A DNA stretch of 64,000 nt from Rutidosis leptorrhynchoides (lineage: Eukaryota; Streptophyta; Magnoliopsida; Asterales; Asteraceae): positions 720,308,001 to 720,372,000 of the forward strand of contig NC_092333.1 in the NCBI RefSeq assembly GCF_046630445.1, in the 5' to 3' direction. The notes under the pieces were generated by a model. The model had not been told where the DNA came from. It searched no databases and saw only the letters and a list, made by a program, of their open reading frames with translations. This document shows positions 47,186 through 58,277 of the stretch, one piece after another. The position numbers were made by a program, and so were the translations under genes. The stretch's first letter is position 1; each line of letters starts with the position of its first letter.

Positions 47186-48551
47186 TCACTGAATATCCTA
47201 TTAGTTTTTTAAAAGGAAAGAAAAATTATAATAAGTTATCCAATCAATAGACTTTTCTGATTTTGCCCACGTTTCGAATAGCCAAAAGATGCAGCAGAGG
47301 GGCAGGATTCGTTTGGTCTCAATATAATTGAGGACTGTTTGGCTCCAATAACCCGGTCCACGTACAAATCCAACTATTACTACGAACCAGAAAATTTTGA
47401 TGTCTATTAATTTAACCACTTAAAATAAATTTTCGTAATTTTAAGAAATTTAGATAAGAAGTAGAAAAAATTCTAAGTCCTAAAAACTAGAATGGCGAGA
47501 AATAAGAGAGAAAAAGAGTTCGTCGCAAAAGGTCGAAAAAGAAAAATGGTTGAAAAATAAAAGGTGACGGAAAAATAAAAGAAACTTATAAAAACTTAAA
47601 AATACTTAACTAATTTAACCTTATTACTACAACTAACTTAAAATTATAATCGCAAATTGAAATTACTAATTGGAATGATAATTGGTACATAGTAAAAGGT
47701 CTAAAAATATTAAAGCTTACAGGAAAAACTAAATCCCAAATAGAAATAACTAAAAAAAAAAAAAAAAAACTAAAACTTAAAAAGGCGTCGCAAAATTCTA
47801 AAGCACCTAAATCTTAGTCTAAAGAAGAAGCACTTAAGGAATTCTACGGCAAAGCCTAAAAATCTAGGAGTAAAAATGACTATAGCAAAAACTAAGTTTA
47901 AAATTAAATATGAGCTATAAATATAAATATTACGCTACAACGATTAAAAAGGGACAAAATATTAAAAGAAATAAAAAGTGATAAAAAAATACAATTTTTA
48001 TTAAAATATTATTTTTATATTAATTATTTTAAAATATTAAGTTTTAAATATAATAAAACTAATTAAAAGTAGTTAAAAATAATTAAACTAAAAACTTAAT
48101 TAATAATAATAAAATCAAACTAGGTTTTATAATAATAATAATATATTATACTCCGCATTAAATGCAGAATTAGGGCAAATTGGTGGCCTGGTCAAACTCC
48201 TTATGCGAGTCGCATGAAATAAGCCGGTTGGTCATGCGAGTCGCATGACTGAACTGGACTGGTTCAATTGACAGGTTCAATTTGACAGGTCACGTGATTT
48301 TTAAAATTTATTTTATATTTTCAGTTTTATAATATAAGATATAGATATATAATTTAACTAAAAACTTAATAAAATACTAAAATAAAATACAAATACTTTA
48401 ATATTTTGTAAATAATAAAGAAAAACTTAAAATACACTTTAAAATATATATATTTTTTTTTATATATTTTTAATTTTTAAACAAAAATATAAATTTTACA
48501 AAAACTAATTATAACTTAAAAATTAAAAATATGGCGTTTCGCTTCGGCGAT
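47186..48551 (-). other. Athila 5' leader
   Basis: Sequence between primer site and gag start on the sense strand. AT-rich with no gene. It holds a third palindrome pair (48202-48247) and a small GC-richer block near 47270-47380. Confidence 0.6.
48202..48247 (-). promoter_or_regulatory. Third palindrome pair, Athila leader
   Basis: TATGCGAGTCGCATG (48202-48216, first base changed) and CATGCGAGTCGCATG (48233-48247), starts 31 bp apart. On the sense strand it is followed by 'aaggagtttgaccaggcc', similar to the block after the LTR pair. No clear TATA at the equivalent distance. Confidence 0.6.
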
Positions 48552-48569
48552 TCCCCGGCAGCGGCGCCA
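48552..48569 (-). other. Primer-binding site, tRNA-Asp type
   Basis: Sense strand TGGCGCCGCTGCCGGGGA, 8 nt inside the 5' LTR. It matches the complement of a plant tRNA-Asp 3' end at 17 of 18 positions as I recall it, the primer usual for the Athila lineage. Confidence 0.8.
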
Positions 48570-48577
48570 AAAATACT

Positions 48578-50572
48578 TGATGTCATGCGAGGTGTATATA
48601 AAATAGTTTATATTTTACTAGGAAAAACTATTAAATACGATACAATTTTACACAAGATATTTATTTATTTATAGAATGGATATACTTAAACCTTGCTACA
48701 ACACTTATAGGCAGTGTACCTAATCGTACAGTAGTGTAGTTTTTAGTAAGTCCGGTTCGTTCCACAGGGAAATCTTTAAACAAAGCTCAACGCTATATTA
48801 GTTTACTTTTATTAAAAATACAAATATATATATAAGTAATATTATTATTATAAAGGGGGGTTTTTACCGTTTAATGACCGGTTTGTCGATTTTAAGACTT
48901 TAGTCGCAGTTAAAACCTAATGTAAAATATAAAATAAATACAAGACTTAAATTAAAGCGTAAAGTAAATAACGATAATGAAATTGCGAATAATAAAAGTG
49001 CGATAAAATAAACTTGCGATAATTAAAAAGTACGATAATTAAAAGTGCGATTAAATAACAATAAATAAAAGTGCGATAATTAGAAGTGCAATTAAATATA
49101 AAATAAAGGAAATTAAATATGAAATAAAAGAATTATGCTTATTTAAACTTCCGTAATCATGATGTTTGACGTGTTGATTTTAGTTTTATGCCCATGGGTT
49201 AATTGTCCTTTGTCCTGGATTATTTAATATGTCCGTCTGGTTTTTGTCCATAACAGTCCATCAGTCATAAATATAAAGTGCGAGTGTCCTCATCAAATTA
49301 TTCTTATACCCGAAGTTAAATATTCCAACTAATTGGGGATTCGAATTGTAACAAGGTTTTAATACTTTGTTTAATGAATACACCAGGTTATCGACTGCGT
49401 GTAAACCAAGGTTTTACTACTTTGTTAACAATTACACCAATTACCCTTGAATGTAATTTCACCCCTGTTTTAATTATTCTAGTGGCTATTAATCCATTCC
49501 CGTGTCCGGTTAAATGAACGATTATTCGTACATATAAATACCCCGCCCATCGTGTCCGATCGAGTGTATATGGTAATTTATAGGGACGCCCAATTGTAAA
49601 TCTTTATATTAACATTAACAAACTCTCATTTAATTAAACAAATATAAAGCCCATTAATAGCCCATAGTCTAATTTCCACAAGTGTCGTTCTTTTGTCCAA
49701 ACCCCAATTATGGTACAAAGCCCAATTACCCAATTTTAGTAATTAGCCCAACATCATGATTACTTCATTTTAAATAAGCATAATAATAACTTAGCTACGA
49801 GACATTAATTTAAAAAGGTTGAACATAACTTACAATGATTAAAAATAGCGTAGCGTTACACGGACAGAATTTCGACTTACACCCTTAAAACATTCGCTAA
49901 CATACCCTTATTATTAGAATTAAAATTAAAATTAAAATATAAATTATATATATATATCGTATAGATAGAGAGATAGATATTGTGTTTTTTTTTGTGTCTT
50001 TAAAACTCGCAGAAAACTTGCTTTATATAGGACCTGACCAACATTTTTACTCCATGCGACTCGCATGGATTTTGTGCCTCTGGCCATGCGAGTCGCATGG
50101 CCACCCTGGATCCAGCCAAATTGGTTTGTTTTCTTCTTGCCGACGTAATATAATAATAATATATAATATAATATATAATTATATATAATTATATATATAT
50201 TATATTATATTCTTGTGCATAGTAGACTAGATATTTTTGGTCCGTTGCGTCGGGCGTTTCTTCTAGGCTCAGGTCCCGGTTCCGGATTTTCGAACGTCCT
50301 TTCGTACAATTTTATATCGTGTACTTTGCGTCTTGTAACTTGTACTCTTGTCATTTTGAGACGTTCCTCATCAATATTTTGAACCTTTTTGATTGAATCT
50401 TGTACTTTTTAGCTTTTTGGACCTTTCCGTCTTCAATTTGTCGAATCTGCCTTTTATCTTCACTTTTTAATATTTAAACGAATAGTGCTTGTAAATCGAA
50501 CAATATCAACTAAAATCTTGTCTTTCTTGGGAAATAATGCTGTAAAATATGTGTTCATTTTTAGCCTTATCA
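48578..50572 (-). repeat. Athila 5' LTR
   Basis: 1995 bp, nearly identical to 33289-35284. Drives the genomic transcript. Confidence 0.93.
50021..50099 (-). promoter_or_regulatory. Paired palindromes plus TATA box (Athila 5' LTR)
   Basis: Palindromes at 50053-50067 and 50085-50099, TATATAAAG (sense) at 50021-50029, identical spacing to the 3' LTR copy. Expected core promoter of the element. Confidence 0.77.
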
Positions 50573-51219
50573 ACTGCATTATCAACGGAAGTACTATTGT
50601 AAACTATTATTTACGGTGATTGTCTATATGTAGAAATCATCAGATGTCGAAAACCTTTGATTTAAATATTCATTTATGGTGTGCCTTTTCAAAAGAATGC
50701 AATGTTTACAAAACGTATCATATAGAGGTCAAATACCTCGCAATGAAATCAATGATTGACGTATTGTCCATATGGATTTGGAGCGATTGTCACATGTGCT
50801 ACCAGCATGGATATATGGAGCGCTTTAGCGGCCTGGTTTAATTTGGATATTCCGCCATGGAACTCGTTGGATGGCATATGGAATTGGGTGGATGGTGTTC
50901 CCAAAAACGGGAAGCAAAGAATGATTATTCGGGTGATTATTTTCGCTACTCTTTGGGATATTTGGCGGCTAAGAAACAGCATTACTTTTAAAGATTCAAA
51001 GTTTCGCAAGTGTCATGTTTTTGATAGCATTATCGTTGATAGTTTTAATTGGTTGTATGCTAGATATAAGAAGAGTAGTGTTAATTGGACAGGGTGGTTA
51101 CAAAACACTCTGAACGCTTTGTAATTGTATTTTTTTTCCCTTGCTTCTAGCGTCTTGCTAGTCGCCTTTTTTATTTAATTTTTCTGCCGTTCAAAAAAAA
51201 AAAAAAAATTTGTTTTGGA

Positions 51220-51972
51220 AATTTTATGTATTTACGCCAGACACCTTAAGATAGAGCAATAATGAAAAAGGATAAGGGCTTCAAAAAATCATTCAGTCAT
51301 ATAAACAAATAACGATAATAATACTTTGAATTAACTTTACCGAGGGTATGTTCTTTGTTGGTAACCCTAACATTACCTTTCATTCCATGTTTATTCTTGC
51401 TAAGATCTTCTCCTTATTCCCATATCTGTTAAATAGATTCATCCATTTAGCATAGTCGGTTTTTTTCCTCATTTGTCATGTGAATGAGTAGAATAGATTG
51501 GACCCTAATTACTTGTCTGAAACCTAATTGAGTAGATCGATGCTGAAGTCTGATTCCTAATTGAATCGCGAACTTAATGCCTTGTCAATTCTTTCGATGA
51601 TTCCTGATTGAATACAAACCCTAATATTAGAGAGCTTATCGTCATTATTTTTTTATCTGATTGGTGATGTGAATGAGTTGTAATTTTTTTTTTTTTTTTT
51701 TTTTTTTTTTTGTAAATCAGACTTCAGTGTAGCTTGGACCCCTAATTAGCGTAGCTTTTTCCGTCCTTTTTTTATTAACATGGGCAATTAAGTGATTTTA
51801 ACCCCTGAATAGCCATTAATCACGTGATTAGGGGAGAATTTTGAATTGAATGGTTTAGGTTAAAGGTTGATTTAAGATTGGGGGGTTAGGATTTGTTTTG
51901 AATGGGATTCGGTAATTGTTATTGTTATTATTATTATTATTAGAAATTAGAAATAATTGTTATTATTATTAT
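51220..51972. other. MULE internal sequence, right side
   Basis: Non-coding sequence of the MULE after the LINE. Includes a T(27)-like run near 51685-51711 and ATT tracts near 51926-51975. No transposase remnants recognised. Confidence 0.5.
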
Positions 51973-52219
51973 TATAAATTATAAGAATTTTTGCACCGGT
52001 GGTCCCTCAATTTTAGTGAAGAAAAGAGTAAAAAGACGAATTTACCCTCACATGCAAGGCACATGGCATGACTTAACAGACTTTTTTAACAGAAAGTTGA
52101 CGGAGGGACGCGTAATCAAAAAAAGTGATAATAGAGGGACGCTGAAAGCCAAAAAAAAACTTGAGGAACGCTGTTAGCTTTTTGGGGTAAAATTGAGGGA
52201 CCAACGGCACAATTATTTC

Positions 52220-52901
52220 GATGGTTTAAATGAGAATTGAGGAAGAGTATGGAGTGATATGCTTGTGAAAAGGGGCGGATCCATAAACTTTTTTCAATGG
52301 TGGCAAAACGTAAAAAAATTAGAAAAAACGTCAAATTTAACACAAAAATACACTAAAAAAAATTTCGATCGTCGGGGGCGGCTTACCCCACTTGATCCCC
52401 CCTCCCTCCGCCCCTGCTTGTGAATGATTGTATGCCTAATGAATATAGTTACAATATTAATGGCGGTTTATTGTGACAATGGAAGAATGGATGATGCTAT
52501 GAGAGTGTGGGACGAAATGAGGAATACCGGTTTGAAGCATGATGTTATGTCGTTTGAGTGTTTGGTTAAGGGGTATTGTAAAACAGGGGATGTTAATTCT
52601 GCCATGATGATGTATAAGAATATGTGCAGGAACGGTTTTTGTGTTAGTTGGGTATGTCGTTGATGTGTTGATTAAGGTGCTTTGTAAGAAGAATAGAGTT
52701 TCTGAAGCGTTAATGGTTTCGAGAGATTTAATGAAGGGGAATAATATGGTTATCAAGGGTGAGAGCTATGAGTTATTAATTAAGGGTTTGTGTGGTGAGG
52801 GGAGAATGGAAGAAGCTATGAAGCTTAAAGCGGAAATGGTGGGACGAGGGGTCGAACCGAATTCAGAGATCTATCGTGCGCTTATTGATTGGTGGGTATG
52901 A
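52220..52901 (+). pseudogene. PPR protein pseudogene, 3' part
   Basis: Resumes at the target duplication with DGLNEN, then a stop and WSDMLVNDCMPNEYSYNI after ignoring a small hAT insertion (52270-52416). Clear PPR repeats follow: CDNGRMDDAMRVWDEMRNTG and KHDVMSFECLVKGYCKTGDV, NSAMMMYKNMCRNG; after a frameshift VDVLIKVLCKKNRVSEALMV, ESYELLIKGLCGEGRMEEAM, EMVGRGVEPNSEIYRALIDW and stop TGA at 52901. At least two frameshifts and one stop in this half. Plant PPR proteins bind organelle RNA; this one cannot. Distance to the 5' half is due to the nested insertions. Confidence 0.82.
52270..52416. mobile_element. Small hAT-type MITE in the PPR pseudogene
   Basis: 147 bp with ends AAGGGGCGGA and TCCGCCCCTG (inverted, first base changed) and an 8-bp duplication CTTGTGAA (52262-52269, 52417-52424). 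Removing it restores continuous PPR sequence. Confidence 0.8.
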
Positions 52902-53120
52902 GAAATATGGCAATGTGAATGTACAAATAACACATCAACAACGTAATTTAAGTATCTTACTACTTTGCATAGTAAAAATATGGTATGCATTGATTAAACA
53001 AAATATTGTGAATGGTCAAATAATACAATAAGCATTTGTTTCGCTTATGTATACAAGTGTAAGTGTACAACTATACTTGAAACTGACTACATATATCACA
53101 AAGATGGAAGAAGCCATAGA

Positions 53121-53273
53121 TTGAATAGAGAGGAAGCCATGGACAAGAACCATGACAAGAAAGCAAATATGGTAGAAAGCAGATATCGGCTGCAGACTTT
53201 AGGAGAGCATACAGATTCACCCGATGTCAGCAATATATCCACCACACTAGCGGCAGAAGAGGCGGCACCCAAT
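53121..53273 (+). CDS. Possible exon, unknown product
   Basis: Plus-strand frame NREEAMDKNHDKKANMVESR, YRLQTLGEHTDSPDVSNIST, TLAAEEAAPN followed by a good donor (AAT^GTAAGC). Composition is coding-like, but no partner exon or family is recognised. Confidence 0.25.
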
Positions 53274-53565
53274 GTAAGCATCGATAACACCTGTTTTTCA
53301 ATTAAATTGAATAGAACTATTATTAGTACTTAGTAACTTAAGTACATATGTAAAATAGTTTTTAAAAAAATCAAGACTTTACCCAATCCCCTATAACTAT
53401 GATGAGCAGTATCCCTTTTTGTCGAATCGGGCGTTTTACTAGAACAGAGTATCCATCAAGTAGTGCTAATGTGAAACTCCACGGAATAACTAATCCCATA
53501 ATTGTCACCAAAAAGCTGCTCAATCAATCAATCATCAATCAAACTAATTAAACGATGAACACCAA

Positions 53566-53707
53566 GGTTGTGTTTGGTTCGCTTAGTCATGTGGAATTCG
53601 ATGAAAGAGGAATCTCAACTCCATTCCATAAGTGTGTTTGGTTATAAAATGAATTGAACTGGTATTCACCAACTCCACCGATAACTATCTGTGAACCAAA
53701 CGCACCC
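53566..53707. mobile_element. 142-bp MITE with GTTTGGTTC ends
   Basis: Left GGTTGTGTTTGGTTC and right GAACCAAACGCACCC are inverted. Flanks CAA and TAA may be a 3-bp duplication of Harbinger type, but this is uncertain. Confidence 0.6.
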
Positions 53708-55486
53708 TAAGGGCTAAAGAACGTAAAATTTTATATAAAGAAAGTTTAGAAATGATACCAGAAGGACGTATAACTGTAAAACTGAACTCCAAACGACATG
53801 AAGAGAAGAGAAGCAGATGAAAAGATGGTCTGACCGAGTCTCAGAGCGAACCCTGCACTTGTGCCCATGGATCCTGGAACGTCATCCATAGCCGTCTGAT
53901 CTCGGTTACTTGAAATTCAAATCCACTTATGGAACGATTCATACGATGATGATGATGATTGTGTCTGCAACTGTAATACAACATAGCAGAATTTGATTCT
54001 CGGTTTCAATTTTAAAATATCAAAGTGTCTCTTAAAACCATTCATGTGTCTTGTGATGTATCTGTTGTTTTGATAGAAATCATGTGGGTTTTCGACAAAG
54101 ACCACAGGTGTTGATTTTATTGAAGAATTTGGGTTTGGGTTGTACCTGCAAAAAGAGATTTAGGGGTGTATGGATGTGAGTCTTCTTGAATTATTCTTTC
54201 TTTTTTGTCACGTAATTTAAGTTAATAATTGTTATTGTTATGGTAAAGAAATGGTATCGAATGTGTCGGCAACAGAACCTTTGATCAAAGAATACATATG
54301 GAGACTGCTTTATTCATAAATTTCTTGTACTTTAAACACAAATTTTACACCTTACACCTACATGTACTATGTCATCATGTTTGTGGTGGGGTTGGGAAAG
54401 CACCTATTTTGTGCTTTTCTTTTTAAAGTATAATAATAATAATAATACAGTAAATAAAATATATATTCTTTTATAATAAACTTATTAGTAATTATTTATC
54501 TGGTTTTCTTGAAAAAAAATGTTGTTGTGATTGTAATGAAAAATACACATAAACACATGTTTTCGGGTGGAATTGAACTTTCAATTTATTGAAACTACGA
54601 GTTTTGTCTTACCTTTTTAGCCTACTTTCTTGTTTATTGAGTTTAGATACATGTGAATTTGTTGATTTTTTGGTTTGTATGGTAATAAAATAAAATCATA
54701 CTTCATACTACAGTAATAAATATAAATAGGTAAAATGATATGAGAAACGAATAATTGAACAAATACACTGAAAACGATACATCAACAACCTAACTCATAT
54801 TAAATCATGAATAAATCCTATATAGAAATATAAATATATAAATCATAGATTCATTAATAAATCATTAATAATAAAATAAAGATCAAATGTTTGATGGGTA
54901 GCCTGTCGAATATCCTTAGCACGCCACCCTTGTAAACTCGTATGCAAACATCAACCCTGATAATGACCCTGTGTAGGAACTAGAAATATATGTAGTTGTA
55001 TTCTACTATTTCAACCACCACCATTTTTAACCAATTAACCAAATGTGATACAAACAAGGTGTTACTTTTATCAAAATGCTCAAAAGTTAGTAATTGTTGA
55101 ATTATATATGGTCTCTATTATTACTATACACTTGGTGTACTTGATAGTTATTTTTTTCAGGTGGGTGTAGATTGGTGATGATGAAAAAAGATTCAAGGCG
55201 GAGTTTAGCCCATTCATCAATATAATGGGGCCCATTATCCTTTTAAGGTGGTAATATTTACGTCATTAGATTGCAAAATAAAATTTGTATACAATACTGT
55301 TGATTGTCTTAAGTAATCAGAAATTAGACTCCACTATTGGCATTCTGTTGTTGGCCTATTTATCTTTTTGAAGAAAATATGTAGCTTTTGACATGTAAAT
55401 GTGGTCCTTCCGATCCTTATCTGAATCCTTTAAATGTTCCTCTGATATCTTAGATTGCCATATAAATGCAGTATCAAATTAATTAG
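53708..55486. other. Host-like intergenic region
   Basis: Moderately AT-rich sequence without a gene I can support. A (GAT)n run at 53943-53957 and short AAT runs (54429-54445) are present. Frames here lack recognisable domains. Confidence 0.35.
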
Positions 55487-55880
55487 GTGATGGAAAAAGA
55501 GTCAAAGATTGCTAAGATGTTACAATGTTACATCAAAGATATTGATCAAATTGGTTGCGCTTTGTGCAGGTACGGTATCGAGTCGGTAAGCCATGATTTT
55601 TTATTGCCAAGTTGCAAAAGACATTTGTCGTTGTACCCAAACCTGGGTCAACATCCCTTTGCCGGAATCTGTGGATTGGTTGTCTTGGTTTGATGATTGG
55701 CACGAGAGATTGAAAGTTAAAGATAGATTATATACGATCGTGGCCTTGTTGGTTTGGCATTTATGGAGATTCCGTAACATTGTGATTTTCCTCCCGGCAA
55801 TGAAGAAGAATTTGCTATTTGACTATTGTTTTTGTTTTTTATTTAGTTTAGTAGTAGAGGCAAGTTTGATGTAAACTGGA
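55487..55880 (+). pseudogene. LINE ORF2 end, relic
   Basis: With a frameshift near 55600 the plus strand reads GCALCRYGIESVSHD, FYCQVAKDICRCTQTW, WLSWFDDWHERLKVKDRLYT and LLVWHLWRFRNIVIF, the zinc-binding end of an L1-type LINE reverse transcriptase (compare 30794-51208). No poly(A) or duplication found, so it is old. Confidence 0.65.
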
Positions 55881-56337
55881 ACTCTTATTAAGCCATTGTA
55901 ATATTTAGCCTTTTCCTAACTACTTGTTAGAAGGCCCGTTTTATAATCATAAAATTGTTTAAAATAAGAATGTTACATCAAATAAGGTAACTTTGAGATC
56001 TACAAGACCTAAGTCCATGGATGAATTGAATAGATGACATCTCTTTGTTTTTATTGTCAAAACTTTCTATCTCATAAAGACAAGTATTTGTTGCCATGCC
56101 ATGGATGAATAATCCTTTTGACGAGTTCAAACAACCAGCTCCATCACCATTTTAGGCATCACCACGTACCTTACTGGGCGACCTTTTTGAAGCGTCGGCA
56201 GGCTTCTAACGCAAAAAATGACGGGGCCATTTATTATTATATTATAATTTTATTTTATCTCTATTTCACTCAATTACCAATTATATATTATCACAATATA
56301 GAATTTGTGAATCACACGTTTATCTATCTTTGTTTGA

Positions 56338-56338
<1 letters not shown>

Positions 56339-56432
<94 letters not shown>
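56339..56432. repeat. (TA)n microsatellite, left flank of foldback copy
   Basis: About 94 bp of TA ending exactly at the start of the foldback element (TGGTAGGATCAACGGGG). Confidence 0.9.
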
Positions 56433-56435
<3 letters not shown>

Positions 56436-56775
56436 TAGGATCAACGGGGAAGTAACCAATCGGGGGGAAGCAAATTTTTTTTTCTTCGTTTTTTGAAAAC
56501 ACTTTTTTCACAAACATTATAGATTGAATGAAAATATGAACATTTAATAAAGACACTTTGGGATAAATGTTTTTATTTTGGCGGGAAAACGCTCGAAGAA
56601 GTAATATATAACAATTATCGTGTTTTTCGAGCGTATGTTGAGGTTTTAGATATTAGGGTTTATAGGGTTTAGATATTAGGGTTTAGGGTTTAGGTTTAGG
56701 ATTTAGATTGAGTTTTTAACACGAACGGTTTAGAGTTTAGGGTTTAGGGTTTGAGGTTTTGGGTTTAGGGACTAA
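56433..56775. mobile_element. (TA)n foldback element, left part, with unoccupied LTR site
   Basis: Starts TGGTAGGATCAACGGGGAAG, keeps the 'atgaacatttaataaagaca' arm, 'ggcgggaaaacgctcgaaga' and the telomere-like core to ~56775 where similarity stops before the second arm. At 56603-56625 'gaagtaatatataacaatta' is the site into which the solo LTR inserted in copy 1. Confidence 0.8.
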
Positions 56776-57515
56776 ACTGTATTAGTTAATGCCTTTCTTG
56801 TCTTGGTTAGGTTGTGTTTTACTGTCGCCGAACCTCTGTCGTGGTGTTTTTCTTTGTATTCTCAGTTTCTTGTCTTTTTTTGAGTTCAATTTTTATGTTT
56901 TTGTTTTGATGGAAAAAAAGAGAAAAAAAAGAAGGTAAATACATACATATAAAAAGGTTAAAAGATACGGAGTACTTATGTTTATGTTACATTCAACAGC
57001 TAAATGCATACCTGGGTCGATGGCTAGGTGCATAAGCTGCGGCCGAATAAAACTTCTCCAAATCCAAATCCAAATCCAAGTCTAAATCCAAAGCCTTTAC
57101 GTAAGTTACCTCACAATTTACACCGTTTGCCCACTATTTGAAGAAATTAGGGTTTCCGGAGCGATCCAATATCTCTATTCTTACTCGACAAAGGTAATTA
57201 CGTTATCTCATATTCTATATTCCGGTCAGTCTATGATCCAGTGGCGGAAGATGCTTAAGGCAGCATGAGGGCATTTGCCCCAGCTAGGTTTTGGCTTGTA
57301 ATTATGGATATTACATGTATTGGGCTTTATATATTATACTTATCTATTTTATTTTATTGCCCCATCCTGAAGTCCAAAATAAATCTATAGAGGCTTAGCC
57401 CACTAAAAAATTACAAAGTATTTAGTTAGTGGGATTATCACCAAAAAGCCCATTTTTTTGAACTTGTTTGCGTGAGAGCCAATAAAAAAAAAGTTTGACA
57501 ATTTGCCCTCGCAAG
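56776..57515. other. Unassigned region with a possible 5' UTR exon
   Basis: At 57130-57193 'gaaattagggtttccgg' leads to 'ctcgacaaag^gtaattac', which looks like a plant leader exon followed by an intron donor. No coding exon follows before the LTR at 57516. Around 57240-57290 'agtggcggaagatgc' resembles the start of a common plant MITE or TE-derived repeat. Confidence 0.3.
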
Positions 57516-58277
57516 TGTAACATCCCGCATTTTTCCATTTACTTTTCCGTTTAACTATTTAAATTTCGTTATATGTTTATGACATCCCTCGTTAATACGC
57601 GTTTTAAAATATCTCGTTTAGGTAATTCACGCACCCGAATGAAACTAGAGGGACCATTGTTGCCAAGAGAACAAAGAGGTGACTAAGTCAACTAGTCAAC
57701 CCTTCACTCTCATCCATTCATTAATTCCCTTTTCTTTTTCCATTTTCTTCACTACTTTCTTATTTTCTCTCAAAACACCATTTCAAAGAATTATCATCTA
57801 AATCCAAGCTAGCGGGTGTCTTGCAAAACAAATTACATATTTGAAATCCTTGCAACTTCCTCTTCGATTCCATACCGATTTCATTACGTTTGGGTAACTT
57901 TCTAAAATCACTAGATTTTGTGTTCTTGATGTTTTTAACTTATAAAGTTGTTAATTAGTGTCTATGGCTCAAGTCTAACATTAATATATAAATTATATGT
58001 TCGATCTTGTTATTTTTGATAACTAGCATGAACTTGAAAGATTTGATTCACATGCTACATAATCGAGTCGTAACGAGCCATAGGACTAATTAAACATCTT
58101 TGACCTATCGAGTTTACCGATATTGATACGACCTATTTGTTTAGGTCAAGACTAGCATTGTTCTTTGCACACGTTACTTGTTGAAGTACTTATTACTCGT
58201 GCATACAAGGTGAGATCATAGTCCCATCTTTCAACAACTTTTAAGCTTTAAACTATGGGATGAGAAACATATACGTA
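57516..58277 (+). repeat. Partial LTR of a third family (TGTAACATCCCG), cut by family-B element
   Basis: Begins TGTAACATCCCGCATTTTTC, a typical LTR start, and continues as non-coding sequence until the family-B LTR end at 58278. The rest is presumably beyond the window on the far side of that element. Confidence 0.6.

Larger units (their letters stand above)
33289..50572 (-). mobile_element. Athila-lineage Ty3/gypsy element, complete and young (17.3 kb)
   Basis: Bounded by LTRs at 33289-35284 and 48578-50572 with perfect 5-bp duplication ACTGC outside (33284-33288, 50573-50577). Sense is minus: 5' LTR, tRNA-Asp-type primer site, ~1.4-kb leader, gag-pol (1868 aa, intact), a 138-aa zinc-finger ORF, a spliced 525-aa ORF, polypurine region, 3' LTR. 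By eye the LTRs differ by a T(10)/T(9) run and one A/G change (35151 region versus 50429 region). With a plant rate of ~1.3e-8 per site per year this would be only tens of thousands of years, a rough inference. All needed parts look functional, so it may be autonomous. Confidence 0.93.
31058..50794 (+). mobile_element. Solo LTR, family B, interrupted by the Athila element
   Basis: Begins TGTGATGACCCGG at 31058 and ends GATTGTCACA at 50794, a TGTGA...TCACA pair. Flanks are TGTAC (31053-31057) and TGTGC (50795-50799), a 5-bp duplication with one change. Removing the Athila (and one ACTGC) leaves 2448 bp, close to the 2751-bp family-B LTR at 58278-61028. It carries the paired-palindrome promoter module (31450-31526), a CTACAGTAAA minisatellite, an ATT array and 90-bp tandem repeats. 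It splits the LINE frame inside the zinc-binding domain. Confidence 0.85.
30794..51208 (+). mobile_element. 5'-truncated LINE (L1 type), interrupted by solo LTR
   Basis: The 12-bp duplication ATTTGTTTTGGA lies at 30782-30793 and directly after the poly(A) tail (51208-51219). Between them, ignoring the LTR, is ~670 bp encoding the end of a LINE ORF2: first WDGFKFGIYSVSQVRKMID, WCKYAPIKINVFIWRLKSRR and LELDDGICCVCSNDFEDDLH (reverse-transcriptase zinc-binding domain), then after the LTR WSALAAWFNLDIPPWNSLDG and FATLWDIWRLRNSITFKD to a stop at 51121-51123, a short 3' UTR and A(16). The truncation and tail are as expected for target-primed reverse transcription. The insertion was nearly intact when the LTR split it. 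Confidence 0.85.
30047..52219. mobile_element. MULE inserted in the PPR gene, itself filled by nested insertions
   Basis: Terminal inverted repeats of ~247 bp at 30047-30293 and 51973-52219, outer ends GAAATAAATGTGTCGTTGG and its near inverse. The 9-bp target duplication GATGGTTTA flanks both (30038-30046, 52220-52228), and PPR reading frame continues across it. Without inserted elements the MULE is ~1.75 kb. It has no transposase frame. The arms share 'ggtccctcaattttac', common in plant MULE termini. The LINE, LTR and Athila elements all lie inside. Confidence 0.87.
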
